The position numbers and the translations under genes were made by a program. Below are positions 18,641 to 29,478 of a DNA stretch of 64,000 nucleotides, piece after piece. Position 1 is the stretch's first letter; every line of letters starts with the position of its first letter. The DNA is from Mesostigma viride (taxonomy: Eukaryota; Streptophyta; Mesostigmatophyceae; Mesostigmatales; Mesostigmataceae): assembly GCA_009746045.1 (NCBI GenBank), contig RPFO01000123.1, forward strand, positions 1,902,213 through 1,966,212, written 5' to 3'. The notes under the pieces are model-generated. The model had not been told where the DNA came from and did not search any database. It saw nothing but the letters and a program-made list of their open reading frames with translations.

Positions 18641-20941
18641 AGGCCAACTGCAATCTGGCCTGAAGACGGCCCTGATCCTCCCTTGGAGGGAGATGAGCAG
18701 GATGAGAGCCAGGCAGCAGATGCTAACCCACCATGCTTGGATTATGGTCTGTCCTGGATGGATGAGGGTGAGCAGGAGTCTGCTGAGACGTCTGTCACAA
18801 GGCCAGAGGTGGCCAGGGCTGCACCACAGTCCAGGGGGCTGCTTATGGCGGACATCATTCGAGCTCTGCAGAACAGCAAGCGTGATCCCAAGGTATCTAA
18901 GCTCACGGGATGGGGGTCATGTGGGGCACCAGCACTAGAAGTGGATACCAACTCACAGGTGTCCATTCTAAGGGTAGAGGATGCTGCAGGCTTGCAGTGG
19001 TCATCCCCTAGCTGCCTAGCTGTGTCTGATTTCTCTGGGAATGTGTCCATGAAGATCTTGGGAGAAGTGAGTGTGCCTATCCTGGGGGTGCCCACCACGT
19101 TCAGTGTGGTTGAAGGGTATCAGGGGCCTGCCATTCTAGGTCAGAACTTCTTGTGCTTACCAGGGGTGAGGATATCCTCTGAGGAGCTAGCATTAGAAGG
19201 GCAGGGCCGCCTTCCCTTGCAGAGATATCGCTACTCCCAGGGTCTTAGTGTGGCTGTAAGGGCTGTGAGGGGTCTAGAGGCAGAGGGTCCTGATACAAAG
19301 GAGCCCATTGCTGGGGACCTGCTGATCCTCCCTACTACGTTTGACCCACGTGAGTTGGGTGTGCAGAGGTACCAGATCCCAGGAACGAGTCCTGTACCTT
19401 GGCGCAAGCTAGTGGAGATGATGCAAAGCCCCAAGATGGCTAAGGCATGGACTCTTGGCTTTGTTGCTTCTGGGCATGAGTGGATAGTTGCCAACTGTGC
19501 AGAGCCTGTGGATGTCCTCCCTGAGGATCACCAGCTGCTCAGGTTGATGTTTGTCCTCAAGCTCAAGGAGGTAGATGGCGTGCAGGTGCCACATGTTAGA
19601 CCAGTTGTGACTGAGTACCATGGCACTGGACAGTTAGCAGATGAGGAGCTTTACACACCAGGGATGCTGCATGATACATGGAGGATTTTGTTGTGCATTT
19701 ATTTGTCTTTTCTGCAGAAGGGGATACCCTATAGCTCTGTGTTGGTAGATTTCAAGAGGGCTTTTCTTAAGGGTGATCAGCAGGAAGCACAGGATACTTG
19801 GCGCACAATACCCCCTTTCTTTGTTAAGGTGCCTGCAGTGTGGAGGGCAGAGCTGAAGACGAGGTATTTGAGGATTCTCAAAGGCGTGGAAGGCCTTAGA
19901 TCGAGTCCCATCATCTGGAGGAAGAGCTTGGAGAAGTACCTCAGGTCTGTCTGTGGTCTCTCAGTCTCTCCAGTTGATCCTTGTCTGTTTCAGGGTAGCT
20001 ATGAGGGGCTGCCAGCGTTTGCCTCCCTGCATGGTGATGATCTGCATCTCCTGGGCCATCCCACTTGGCAAGAGTTGACTCTGGCCAGGATCCAGAAACG
20101 GTTTGAACTGGGTAAGATCCAGTACATGGTTGAGAATGAGCCCATGGTGTTTTGTGGAATGCAGGCGACCTTGGTCCATCAGCAGGGTACATGGTCCATC
20201 CAGCTGGAGGGTGGTAAGGATTATCCTCAGCAGATCATAGATGCCTTGCAGGAGCCCATCACCCAGGCCAGATGTGCAACAATACGAGGTATGTTGGCAT
20301 GGCTGGCCAGCATTTGTGCTCCTGACCTGTTGGTACTGAGTCGGTTGACCGATTCCCAACTGGTTGAGGTGGGTGCTGAGAGAGTGGTAGAGGCTGTTCG
20401 CATGTCTCCCCCTCTCATGCTGGGTCCTTTGGATTTGTACAGGCCTTTTGACATGATGCTCTATGTGGACAGTTCTATGGATAGTAGGAAGGTCACAGAG
20501 GTCAGGGGCCGTGCAGCAGCATTAATATCCCTGGTGCAGGAACAGTCCTCTCTGGTCTGCTGGTACAGTCGGTTGCAAAACAGGGTAACTCCCAGCAGTG
20601 ACATTGCTGAGTGCAGGGCAATCTGTGAAGGGCTTCATACTGCTCTTTACTTGAGGGAGCTATTTTACCAGCTATGTCAAGTGGCTTCCTGTCGGTTGCA
20701 GATGCACACACTGGTAAGAACTGACAGCATGGGCATGGTGCAGTTTGTGCACAGGCAGCTGGCCAGGAGCAGGGACCTTGATTATTTGTTGCTCAAGGAA
20801 ATGTCTTGCTTAGCTAACATTGAACATGTGGCTGGCGTGGACAACCCTGCAGATGCTCTCACCAAGCTGGAGGAGAAGGCTGAGCTGCAATACCCTTTGC
20901 TTCGTGGGCTCATGGCCTCCAAGGGGGGAGGGCCAGAGTAG
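18578..20941 (+). CDS. Element C Pol: protease-like - RT - RNase H (787-residue frame)
   Basis: The frame opens inside the integrase tail, so it has no true start codon. From about residue 115: retropepsin-like LEVDTNSQVSI, VSDFSGN, AILGQNFL. RT: motif A VLVDFKRAFLKGD (about 391), motif B GVEGLRSSPIIW (about 435), catalytic box SLHGDDLHLL (about 486). RNase H: YVDSSMDSRKV, SSDIAECRAICEG, RTDSMGMVQFV, ARSRDLDYLLLKE and VDNPADALTK at the end. This is the only copy besides A in which protease, RT and RNase H are in one uninterrupted frame. Confidence 0.9.
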   Translation: MALESNPKHVYRLSWAHVKERRPTAIWPEDGPDPPLEGDEQDESQAADANPPCLDYGLSWMDEGEQESAETSVTRPEVARAAPQSRGLLMADIIRALQNSKRDPKVSKLTGWGSCGAPALEVDTNSQVSILRVEDAAGLQWSSPSCLAVSDFSGNVSMKILGEVSVPILGVPTTFSVVEGYQGPAILGQNFLCLPGVRISSEELALEGQGRLPLQRYRYSQGLSVAVRAVRGLEAEGPDTKEPIAGDLLILPTTFDPRELGVQRYQIPGTSPVPWRKLVEMMQSPKMAKAWTLGFVASGHEWIVANCAEPVDVLPEDHQLLRLMFVLKLKEVDGVQVPHVRPVVTEYHGTGQLADEELYTPGMLHDTWRILLCIYLSFLQKGIPYSSVLVDFKRAFLKGDQQEAQDTWRTIPPFFVKVPAVWRAELKTRYLRILKGVEGLRSSPIIWRKSLEKYLRSVCGLSVSPVDPCLFQGSYEGLPAFASLHGDDLHLLGHPTWQELTLARIQKRFELGKIQYMVENEPMVFCGMQATLVHQQGTWSIQLEGGKDYPQQIIDALQEPITQARCATIRGMLAWLASICAPDLLVLSRLTDSQLVEVGAERVVEAVRMSPPLMLGPLDLYRPFDMMLYVDSSMDSRKVTEVRGRAAALISLVQEQSSLVCWYSRLQNRVTPSSDIAECRAICEGLHTALYLRELFYQLCQVASCRLQMHTLVRTDSMGMVQFVHRQLARSRDLDYLLLKEMSCLANIEHVAGVDNPADALTKLEEKAELQYPLLRGLMASKGGGPE

Positions 20942-21878
20942 ACCAAACAGCCTTGCTCTAGGTGGGAGGCATCCCAGTGGGCTGGGCAGCCACGTGGTGG
21001 CTGACAGCAGGTCCTTCAGAGTTCAGACACACTCTGCTGGACAGGGGTCAGGGTGGAGTCACTCCCCTGGCTGAGAATTTCGCCTGGCTCTGTCATGGAG
21101 CTGCAGAAGAGTCTTAAGGACTTTGTAATGGGCCTTGGGTCTTCATGGAATGGACCCTGCAAGGGCAGCCCAAGTGTTGGCTCTAACAGGTTGCTGTACA
21201 TTTGTATATATTCTCTGTAACCAACCTGTTGCATGCTAATAAAATCCCTGGTTGTGTGACCATGTTGGACGTGGTTGCCAGGGGCCTCACTATGGGTTAT
21301 ACTCCTTTATAATAAAACATAATCTTGTTATTGTCATGTCTTGTTGTTTGTGATGCTCAGTTCCAGGAGCTGATCCAAACCTGGAGGAGATGGGGTGGGG
21401 TTCGATTCCCCAGCTGACCTCAGCCTGGCATGTATGAATCCTGAGTTTATCCCTCAGTGAGGACATGGGCTCCCCATGTGTTGGCTAACATTTGTCAGGG
21501 CTCTCTCAGTCTTTGGAAGGATTTAAAAGATAAAGGAGGCTCCGTGGCGGGCGCCATATGAACGGGCGCCTGTGATAACTGGATGACCAGGAACTCACAA
21601 TAGTACGTTCATGGACTCCTCTATCCAAACTCCTCTGACTAAGTGAAGACCTAACTTTAATCTACACCAGGTTCCCAAAGAAAGGGTTGGGATGTCATGT
21701 GGGTCAGAGGGCAACCTTTGAACCAATGAGCAGGCCTAGCTAATATTTGGAGGCACCTCAGGTTCCAAAAGAAAAGGCAGGTCTGGTCTCTGGGAGGGAT
21801 CAGATGTCTGAAGGCTTGTGGGGACAGTGGCTGATAGGTTCTCAGGCTGGTCCAAGCTCCAAAACAAGAAAGGGTTGG
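20942..21878 (+). other. Element C 3' UTR and polypurine tract
   Basis: Non-coding. It contains AATAAA-like signals near 21238 and 21310, and ends in a purine-rich tract (AACAAGAAAGGGTTGG) directly before the AGTTAG start of the right LTR. Confidence 0.65.
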
Positions 21879-22231
21879 AGTTAGCATATTGGGGCACCAA
21901 TGTGCTAGATGGATGCAGGTTGAGGAGACCTTTCCAACGCCGTGTCAACCGCCTAGAACAGACAAGGGACTAGAAAGTTATCAAGTCCCGAAGTACTGCC
22001 GACCGGTGGGCGAGGGCGGGGCACGCTCAGGGCATAGTGGACAGGACACGTGGCAGGCCGTGCCTGCACAGGCTTAGCCTGTACACTCACGTGACTGGGA
22101 CACAGTGTACTGAGGGCTCAACGGTACTGTGGCTAGTAGAAGCAAGTAACCAGCCAGCAGGTCTGCAAGGAGGTAAGTCCTTGCAGGACTGTGGCAGGTC
22201 CTGTGCTGTCCTAGACACAGGATAGCCAGAG
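21879..22231 (+). repeat. Element C right LTR (identical 353-bp segment)
   Basis: Identical to 14421-14773 by eye. It is followed by about 140 bp including the inverted partner of the left junction, and then by a leader (22372-22530) that also occurs upstream of the decayed ORF at 50.1-50.3 kb. The right copy may therefore also serve as the left LTR of a second, truncated C-type element. Confidence 0.7.
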
Positions 22232-23603
22232 ATTCCTGTATGCTGCCTGCAACGAGGATGCAGGGCAGCGATACGAGGCTCTGGCAATGTAGCGTTGCCC
22301 AGCGTTGCTCATGACCGAGGAACAAGGATGGAACGAGGTTGCATATAGCTCGAGGCTCAACGAGGCAACGAGCGTCTTCACACACGAACCTTGGTCGTCA
22401 CGGCGAGTGGCGAGCCTATCGAGGGTCGTAGGCCTGGTGTGAGGATAAAGGTTGCTAGCCAGCAGCCTAGGGTCATTCCAGCCGGCAAGGACCAGGAGCT
22501 CACATGCTCTGCTGACGAGTTGCTGCGCAAATCTCGCGTCGCACGCTGACCTCCAGCGATGGTTTCCTCAGCCGCCTCGATCTCTGCTAGCCGCCTGTAG
22601 CGCTCCGCCCCTCGTCGCTCACGTCGAACTGGTCCCGCTGCAAATCCCTCGTCGCCAATTACGCCTGCGAACGCACGTTGTGCGCCCACACCCGCCGCTG
22701 CCTGCACGAACTCTCGTCGCACCGCACCAGCTGGCTCCGCAGCTCCTCCTCGCCTGGCCACCAACTCCGCACGCACCCGGTCGACTAAGGCTGCGATCAC
22801 AGTCTGTATTCCAACCAGACCGTGCAGCTCAGACTTGCTCGATGTCGTCGGCGCTCCGGTGTGCCGGAACGACGATGGTCCGGACGTGTTGCAAAATGCG
22901 CTCCCAATCCTCTCCCTGGTCGTCGACGAATTGCGCAAAGTTGCGATCGAAACAGGTGGCCGATCTGCAAGCATTAAGGATAAATCTCGAACAACACGAC
23001 GCAATTCAGGCGATATGGAACCACCAGCAGACTGCCGAGAAAACCGGAAGTCCTGCTGCCGTTGTTCTTCCTGCACCATTCGACACCCGACGAGCTTCAC
23101 CACGTCGTCAGCGCTGCACGCAGCACACAGCAACAACCCTCCTGGTCGTTCCGTCGAGACTGTTTGTAATTTGAGTTTTTAAACGCAATGAGTTTTTAAA
23201 CGCAATGTATAAGGATATGGTTGCAATGCAGCAATGTGTGAATGTGGTTGGAACGGAGCTTTGTTAAAGTTGGATAATGTTACAGCACTCAGATGCTTGA
23301 GGCTTAGACACGAGTTTGCCAAGTCAAGGCAACACACGTGAGGCGGGCTCGCAAGAGATGCCCAATTGGCACTGGCCTATTCTTTATATACTTGTGCACT
23401 GTGCTTTGCTAGGCCTGAGCAGCCTCGGAAGGCCTGCTCAGTATTAACACTCCCGGTACAGTATTCACAACCTGTACATCGCCCAGATCCTATACAGTAG
23501 GTCTGCCATACAGGCATGCAGTGACCACAGAGCACAGACCACAGTGATTATATTGCGTCTGCACCTTAAGTCCAGGACTAAGCCTGCGGTACCAACAGAC
23601 CAC
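22232..23603. other. C-type leader and unassigned degraded sequence
   Basis: 22372-22530 matches 50133-50290 (leader of a C-type element, with the frame SGEPIEGRRPGV). 22560-23170 holds overlapping frames on both strands with helical stretches but no recognised domain. The 17-base unit AGTTTTTAAACGCAATG is repeated at about 23173-23206. A TATATA motif lies near 23387. This may be the remnant of another LTR and gag, but I cannot prove it. Confidence 0.4.
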
Positions 23604-23760
23604 AGTCCTATTTCCTGCGTACGACGTATTAATCCAATACCGTCGCAGGTTCAGCACCTAATTCCTGTCAGCCCAGGAATTACTGTCGACCCCATATGTC
23701 GTCGGCACACATTCACGCACGACTTAGAAGAACAGCCGGCTCGCGCTCGCGCGCGACCGG

Positions 23761-26700
23761 AGTTGCAATCTGTTGCATGACCGAAATGCGTGTATCAACT
23801 GGTGCATGCATAATGGAATGTAAATCTGTGAAACAATACTCACAATTGCTGCACACAGCTTGTGTGCATGACCATGGTGGCAGTATAGCCACGTTGATGC
23901 ATTATAATCAGTGGTCACGCTGACTGTCGAGCACTGACTGTCGGTCAGGCTGTTGAAGTCATGCCAAGGATTGATGAGATAAAACACCCCACAACACCGC
24001 GAGCCCCGCCAAATTTTTACATAAATTATTGTCCGGAATTCGTCCGAGATCTAGATTTTTCCCGCGCCACGACTGACGAAAACGACGAAAACACCCATGG
24101 CGGTCGAGCATGAGCTAGCGTTCTGAAACTTGCGTCATTGCAGCCGCTCGAGGTGTCAAAACGAAGCTTACATCACGGTTAATCCATGGAATAATTTTGG
24201 ACTTATATACGCTGTGATTGCGACGCGGGCATTGAACGGGGCAAAAAGTTTTTTTCACAGCGGACCAGTTTTTCGCGAAAACCGGATTTCTCGGTGGTAC
24301 GTGTCTCAAAGTCTTGGTCACATGAGGATACGAAAATCCCGGCACGATAGCTCAGCTTGTTCGTTATAATATTCCCAAAAACGTTAGTGTTTTCGTTTTT
24401 TGAGTTTCGCTTATAATTGTCCGGCATTGACGTGAATAAATATGGGGGTGCGAAATCCGTCTGTTTCTTGCTTCATGCCATGCATATCTTTGTCGTAAGA
24501 TAATCAGCTCTTTAGGCTATGCCCGACCTTCCTATACTGCCATCCTGCGGCAGTAAGCCACCAGAGGTTATGGCGTGCCCAAGGTTCCGCGCTAAGGCCG
24601 CTAATGGTCTTCCGGATGTGCAGTAAGTGCGGTAAAAGCTGCGAAAATTGCTTATAATGCCTGTAGGAAGCTGTTTGCGACAGTGTTTTCCAAGCGAGTT
24701 CATTGTTCTTTTGACGCCAGATACAAAAGGCAAAGGGGGGCATCGTTTTTATTAGTCGGCAGTGCGGTTTCGAGATGTGATGAGTCGGGCAGACGACCTC
24801 GCCACGACACGCTCGGCTCAAGCTTCGCATATGTATCCCGACAGCCTTAAAGAAGCGCAGATGAAGCGAGGTGAGCGAGCCAGAGGGCCCAGAATCGTTG
24901 CTAAGGCAAGGCAGCTTCTGAAAGGGTAGAAAGCTGGATTGTTAAGACTTTCTCAAGAGCATGGTGCAGTGGTTATTGCCACCTTGTCCAGATATTTGCC
25001 CTTGTCTTCCTGATTTAAAGACTGTTTTAAAGAGGAATGGGAGAACGTTTCCAACGTTGTTGCTTATTCATTACTGTGAAGAAAGAGCCTTTTCAGTTGC
25101 TGACAATGACATGGAAGCTGTCTCATGCAAATTACCCAGGCAATGCAAGTGGTGCAAGGTGAGGCCATGCGTGGCTGATATTGCCTTCATGCGTGAGCTG
25201 AGCAGGAGACTGGCTGGGTGTGTGGCTGGCTAGGTGAGCGGGGCGTGTATGGAGTGTTGCAATGGTGAGGGCATGCGAGGCGGGCACATGCCTGGCTGGT
25301 GTGGGTGTTGGGTAGTTAGGTGGTTCGGTGATTGTGTTGTTGAGTGGTTAGGTGATTAGGTGGTTGTGTAGCTGGGTGATTGGTTGTTTGGTTGTTTGAT
25401 TGCCCAGAGAGCCTTGGGTGGGAGGCTTGGGCTATAGATGCTTCAAGGGATGCCTAGGCGTGGGTGGGTTCAATGGCAGGTGGCTGGCTGATAGGTGGAT
25501 GCCTTGGTAAATGGCTGGCTGCGTAGGTGGGAGCACAGGCAGTTGGAGGGGGTGGGTGGCTGGCTGGTCATGGTGGGTGGATGAGTGCAGGGGCGGTGGG
25601 TTATTGGCAGATGGCCAGGTGGCTGGGTGATGATAGGCTTTGGGGACTTTGAAGTGGGTGTTTCGTTGGATGCATGAGTGAAACAACTGCACGGTTGTGA
25701 TCGAGGGTGGTGGGTTGGTGGTTGGTTGGTTAGGGATGTGTGTGTGTGTGTGGGTTGGTGGGTGGGCCATTGGTGGTTGGTGGCTGGTGGATGTGTAGAT
25801 GACTAGATGTGTGTGGGTGGGCGAAGGGACGGGTGGGCGCACAGATATGGATGCGTGGATGGGTTTATGGTTGGGACCGACTCACCTATCGCGGGTGAAG
25901 GGCTGTGCAGGTTTGGGGTGAGGTAGGTGTCGGGGTGCTGGCTGAGACAATGCATGTGTGGACCCGTGGGTCAGTGGGTATACGGGTGTGGGGGCAGTGA
26001 GTGGTTGAGTGGGTAGGTGCGTGGGTGGGTCAACTGTGGGTGGCCGGACGGGTGCATATGGGGCCAGCTGGCTGGGTGTTTAGGTGGTTGGGTGGTTGGG
26101 TGGTTGGCTCATTGGATGGGGCAAATTGCCTCCTTATTTCCTAGTTGGTGTGTGGGTTGCGCAGGTGCCTTGGTGGGTGGGTGGATGTCCAAGTGGGTTG
26201 GTAGGTGGTTGGGTGCCTAGGTGCACGCATGGTTACATAAGTTGGGTAAGCACGTGCGCGGCTGGGTGGGTGGGTGGGTCACTGGGTGGGAGGACAGGTG
26301 GCTGTCTGGGTGCACGGGCGCGCGAGTGTGTGCATGAGCAGTTGTGTGGGTGGGTGGCCAGGTGGCTGCATGGGCCGGGTGGGGGACTGCATGGGTGGCT
26401 TGGTGCGCACAAAGTGCAAGAGATGGAGACATGGATTATGCCAATGCCATATCATGTGAGCATACGTGGATGCCAGGTGACATGTGCCAGCGTTGGGGTC
26501 ACTGCACCTTTATATGCTCGCTCGGCATATTCTCGACATGTTTTACACGTAGTGTATATCATGCATGGTGCGTGTTGGTAGCATTCAAATGGCTGTGTTA
26601 GTGATGTGGCATGTATTGTTCACCTTTCCTTCCCATATTTTGCAATGTGCCAAGTAGTTTAGAGGCATGGTGTCATGGGGTATACTACATATGGACATGC

Positions 26701-27719
26701 ACTGCACATCACAGCTTTTTGGCATACTGGCAATGGCTACCTTACATGACGGATTCTGCTACTAGCGATGGTCAGCACTCAGGCATTCACATGCACCAAG
26801 TTTTTGCACACAGTTTGTACTAGTCATTCTTGAGTTGCCTGCAAAGATTTAAATGATGTGCCCCAGCTTGGAGAATGTTTTGGTGGTTAATGTTGTTACA
26901 TTTGTGAGTAAAAAAGAAAAAAATGGTGACAATTGCTGGCAAATGTCACCATTTTGGGCTCTGCATGATCTGAATTTTTGCTCCTGACTTGTTGAGACCA
27001 TGCTTCAGATGCTGGCATGATGGCAACAAATTTTGGTGGCATTCTGACATTATTTGGGTTAAATATTGATTTAAAATGGCCATTAATGACAAATGCTAGC
27101 AAAATTTTGCTAGCATTTGTCACCAACTAGGGCTCCAAATGGCGTAGAACTTTGTACAACTTAGGTCAGAACAACTATTATTCATCACCACTGCAAAGTT
27201 ACAGCATAATCTGAGATCAACTATTGTTTCTATGCAAGTGCAAGTGGTTTAGGTGGCCAGTTTTGGCCTTGGATCTGGAGTTAACTGCAGGGAGTACCAT
27301 GTATACTTAACATTTTGACTCAACTACTCCACCACTAGCCAGACACATCCCGGGGAGTGGTGGGATCCAATGCTAGGTCAATCTGACAATAAACTTGCCA
27401 TGGGCCATAATTTATGTAAAAAAAAGGCCATTTCAAGGTGTTGTGCCCTTCAGCGGGCAGAAAAATACGGCAATATTCCCTGCTAATGGATATTTGTAAA
27501 TGGTTCTAGAAGCGTCTAGAAGCATTGTGCAACGCTGGCGTAACGCTAGTTCAGTGTGCCTCTTGGAAATCGCAAATGCACATGAGATGTGATTGGTGCA
27601 ATGTCGATAAGGCCTATCGCAATCTTGGGGTTGCACACATGACTTGTAAACATATAAATTGATAATAAACCCAGGCACCTAGTGCCGCATTCTTGCAAAC
27701 ATCATTCTCAATCTCAACT
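23761..27719. mobile_element. 3.96-kb non-coding insertion with AGTTG...CAACT ends (LARD-like)
   Basis: Flanked by the 5-bp duplication ACCGG (23756-23760 and 27720-27724) and lying inside a B-type LTR. It begins AGTTGCAATCTG and ends ATCTCAACT, the same end motif as the IN-PR-RT lineage. It encodes no RT, integrase or transposase that I can see. Contents: 24.0-24.9 kb no signal; 25.23-26.45 kb G/T-rich low-complexity built from TGGGTGG/GGCTGGC words; 27087-27120 a 34-bp perfect palindrome; AATAAA near the right end (27665). Confidence 0.75.
25230..26450. repeat. G/T-rich low-complexity tract
   Basis: About 1.2 kb of irregular GGGTGGGT, GGCTGGCT and GTGGTTGG words. Open frames through it (Trp/Gly- or His/Pro/Thr-rich) are compositional. 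Confidence 0.75.
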
Positions 27720-27838
27720 ACCGGGAAGTCGGAACACCATAACTTTCTTGATACTTGTCGGAATGAACTCGTTCCGGTGCCGCTGGAATCGCAGAGATAT
27801 GCCGAATCAGGAACACGCCAATGCGCTTGGCGTTAACT

Positions 27839-28340
27839 GCGGGGACCTCATGATCAACCACAAGATGTGCGGAAGCCCCCAGCGGGCTATAGAATAGCTT
27901 GCAAAATAGCCCTAGCTTGTATCCATTGGTAGTCACTGCCGCTAGCTATGGCAGCCATGCTTAGAATGTTTGCCTATATGTAGCTGTGCCAACATACCTA
28001 GTCACGTGCACCGCTAACCCACGGTACACAACCAGCCATATAGCCTTAACTTAGTCCTTGTACAGCCATGCTACGTCCTGGCTATGATCAGATTCCTTGC
28101 CCACGCTCCTTGTTATGCCATGCTCACATGGGTCTTATTGCACCCACAGATTGCCGGATCGTTAGCGTGTCCGTTTAGCGTGTCCGAGTGCAGCTGTGGC
28201 ATACCTCTGGCATGATCAAGGAGAAAGGGGGTCTCTGCCCTTTCTTCCTGTTGTGCACACACAGGGATTAAAACTGCACTTCGGTGTTCCGTGACTCCCC
28301 AACGGGAGCACGTGTTTAATTAATTAATTAATTAACTCTG
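27839..28340 (+). mobile_element. 5'-truncated ORF1-type LINE copy with TTAA tail
   Basis: 27839-27897 encodes the last residues of ORF1 (GDLMINHKMCGSPQRAIE), matching NLMINHKMWTDAPSGLE of the copy at 51392 on minus. The following 3' UTR up to about 28130 matches 51391-51180 in reverse complement. It ends ...CCCCAACGGGAGCACGTG and a TTAA tail (28316-28339). ORF1 runs directly into the 3' UTR with no RT ORF, exactly as in the full-length copy at 50885-53019. Confidence 0.8.
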
Positions 28341-28374
28341 CTGAGTACTGTCCACACTGACTTGGATTGGGTGA
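28341..28374 (+). pseudogene. Element A3: RNase H fragment left of the chromovirus
   Basis: Encodes the end of the HTDLDWV motif region of the A-type RNase H, on plus. It continues at 46854 after the chromovirus. The two halves meet at the duplicated GGTGA. Confidence 0.75.
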
Positions 28375-28947
28375 TGTTACGTCGCGTAACAATTCGTTGT
28401 AGTTACGGACGTAAATTAGGTCTTTTGCCTCGGTTGTCCCTAGGTTTACGTTTAGGCTCCTACCGGGACATTATTGTCCTCGTAACAGTACTGTGGTACA
28501 TTGGGTGCCGTTGGGCGCCGCGCCGCGTACTTTACTAGTGGTCCTGATCCTGTGGTAGAATGTAGTGGACCAGCGTGCATCAGTAGATGTAGTGGACCAG
28601 CGTGCATCTGTAGGCGAGGGCCAGGTCGGCCCGAGCGTGTTGGACCGTTGGTGACCATTTATGCGCGTTCTACCCTTTGTGTGTGCACTCGGCGTGTGTT
28701 AAATGAATTAACACATTTAGGCTTGGGTCACGGCAGTGTAGTTGTGTTTCCTTCCTCTATTCCTGGAGTAAACGGGTTTTGATAAATGGTTGTATGGCGT
28801 ATTATAGTAACACTTACGTTAATGCATTGAGATCAGCTCCGTCACGTTCGTCTTTCGCCAGAGGGTTAAGTAGAGGAGGCCTGACCAGTTTAGGTAGTAT
28901 CAGGCCCATTAGAGGTAGAGGTGGAGGTAGATATCCGCGGCGTAACA
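28375..28947 (+). repeat. Chromovirus 5' LTR
   Basis: Starts TGTTACGTCGCGTAACA and ends CGCGGCGTAACA. It matches 46281-46853 along the full length, with only two substitutions seen by eye (near 28472 and 28707). Confidence 0.92.
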
Positions 28948-29096
28948 ATGGTTCCGGAGGAACTTCAGTAGGTAGTGAACGAGACGACTATCCCTTGCCA
29001 CATACACCTTTTCAAGACCCCTTCCGCGTCCAGGAACAAGAAGTCGACACTTCCTTGATAGGTAATGGGCGGGTCGCCTTCAAGCTAGGAGAGTAG
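28794..29096 (+). CDS. Small Arg/Gly-rich ORF spanning the LTR-leader junction (100 aa)
   Basis: Begins ATG 28794 (MAYYSNTYVNALRSAPS), passes through an RGRGGGRYPRR patch, crosses the PBS and stops at TAG 29094-29096. The Arg/Gly patch resembles RNA-binding RGG boxes. No family recognised. It may be a real small protein, an upstream regulatory ORF, or chance. Confidence 0.35.
   Translation: MAYYSNTYVNALRSAPSRSSFARGLSRGGLTSLGSIRPIRGRGGGRYPRRNNGSGGTSVGSERDDYPLPHTPFQDPFRVQEQEVDTSLIGNGRVAFKLGE
28949..28966 (+). promoter_or_regulatory. Chromovirus primer-binding site candidate
   Basis: TGGTTCCGGAGG begins one base after the 5' LTR end, fitting a tRNA 3' end of the form ...CCGGAACCA. The sequence can also fold on itself (GTTCC-GGA-GGAAC), so self-priming is an alternative. 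The tRNA species is not identified. Confidence 0.55.
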
Positions 29097-29478
29097 TGCT
29101 GCCCGTTTCGGGACACGCTCTACCTAGAAGCTAGACCTGCTCGCAGCGGATAAATCCTTTCGTAGTTAGCCTGTCCTTCGCCTTGTTTTCCTGCTTACGG
29201 TTGTTTCCTGTCTTAGATAGGGGAGTATTACTGTTCGGAGACGATTAGCGTCGCAGTACCTACACCTTTTTCCTTGTGCTGCTGCTTTATTAGACGGCCG
29301 CACCCGCAGAGTTACGGGGCGCTGTGTTAGGACGAGCGCTGGATATCCGGCCGCTGACTTAGGACGAGAGCTGGAAACTCCGCCCTCCTTCTTCTTTCGG
29401 TGATCCAGATCGTCCAGCTAAGTCGCCTACCCCTACCTCGTCTAGCTTGACATCACAAGACACGCCAGGTGAGTTATC
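29097..29478 (+). other. Chromovirus leader with splice-donor candidate
   Basis: Non-coding leader. At its end CCAG|GTGAGT (exon end 29468, intron GT at 29469) is a near-consensus 5' splice site placed 8 bases before the ATG of the small ORF at 29479. Confidence 0.5.

Larger units (their letters stand above)
14421..22231 (+). mobile_element. Element C: LTR retroelement of the IN-PR-RT lineage
   Basis: Plus strand: LTR segment (14421-14773), an extra ORF (14820-15800), gag with CCHC knuckle (about 16390-17351), integrase (about 17750-18560), protease-RT-RNase H (18578-20941), 3' UTR and the second LTR segment (21879-22231). The two 353-bp LTR segments appear identical, which indicates recent insertion or gene conversion, although gag and integrase carry frameshifts. 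Confidence 0.85.
23604..27838. repeat. Element B-type LTR split by a 3.96-kb insertion
   Basis: 23604-23760 equals the first part and 27725-27838 the second part of the B LTR at 7615-7885. Joining the halves across one copy of ACCGG gives the 271-bp LTR. The uninterrupted copy at 7.6 kb is therefore the empty site. Confidence 0.8.

Noticed and set aside
22378-23136. A 252-residue minus-strand ORF as a gene
   Set aside because: It overlaps an equally long plus-strand frame, has no recognisable domain, and its last part is antisense to the C-type leader repeat. It remains unassigned.
26084-26581. Trp/Gly-rich 165-residue ORF
   Set aside because: Composition of the GGGTGG/GGCTGG low-complexity tract; no protein motif.
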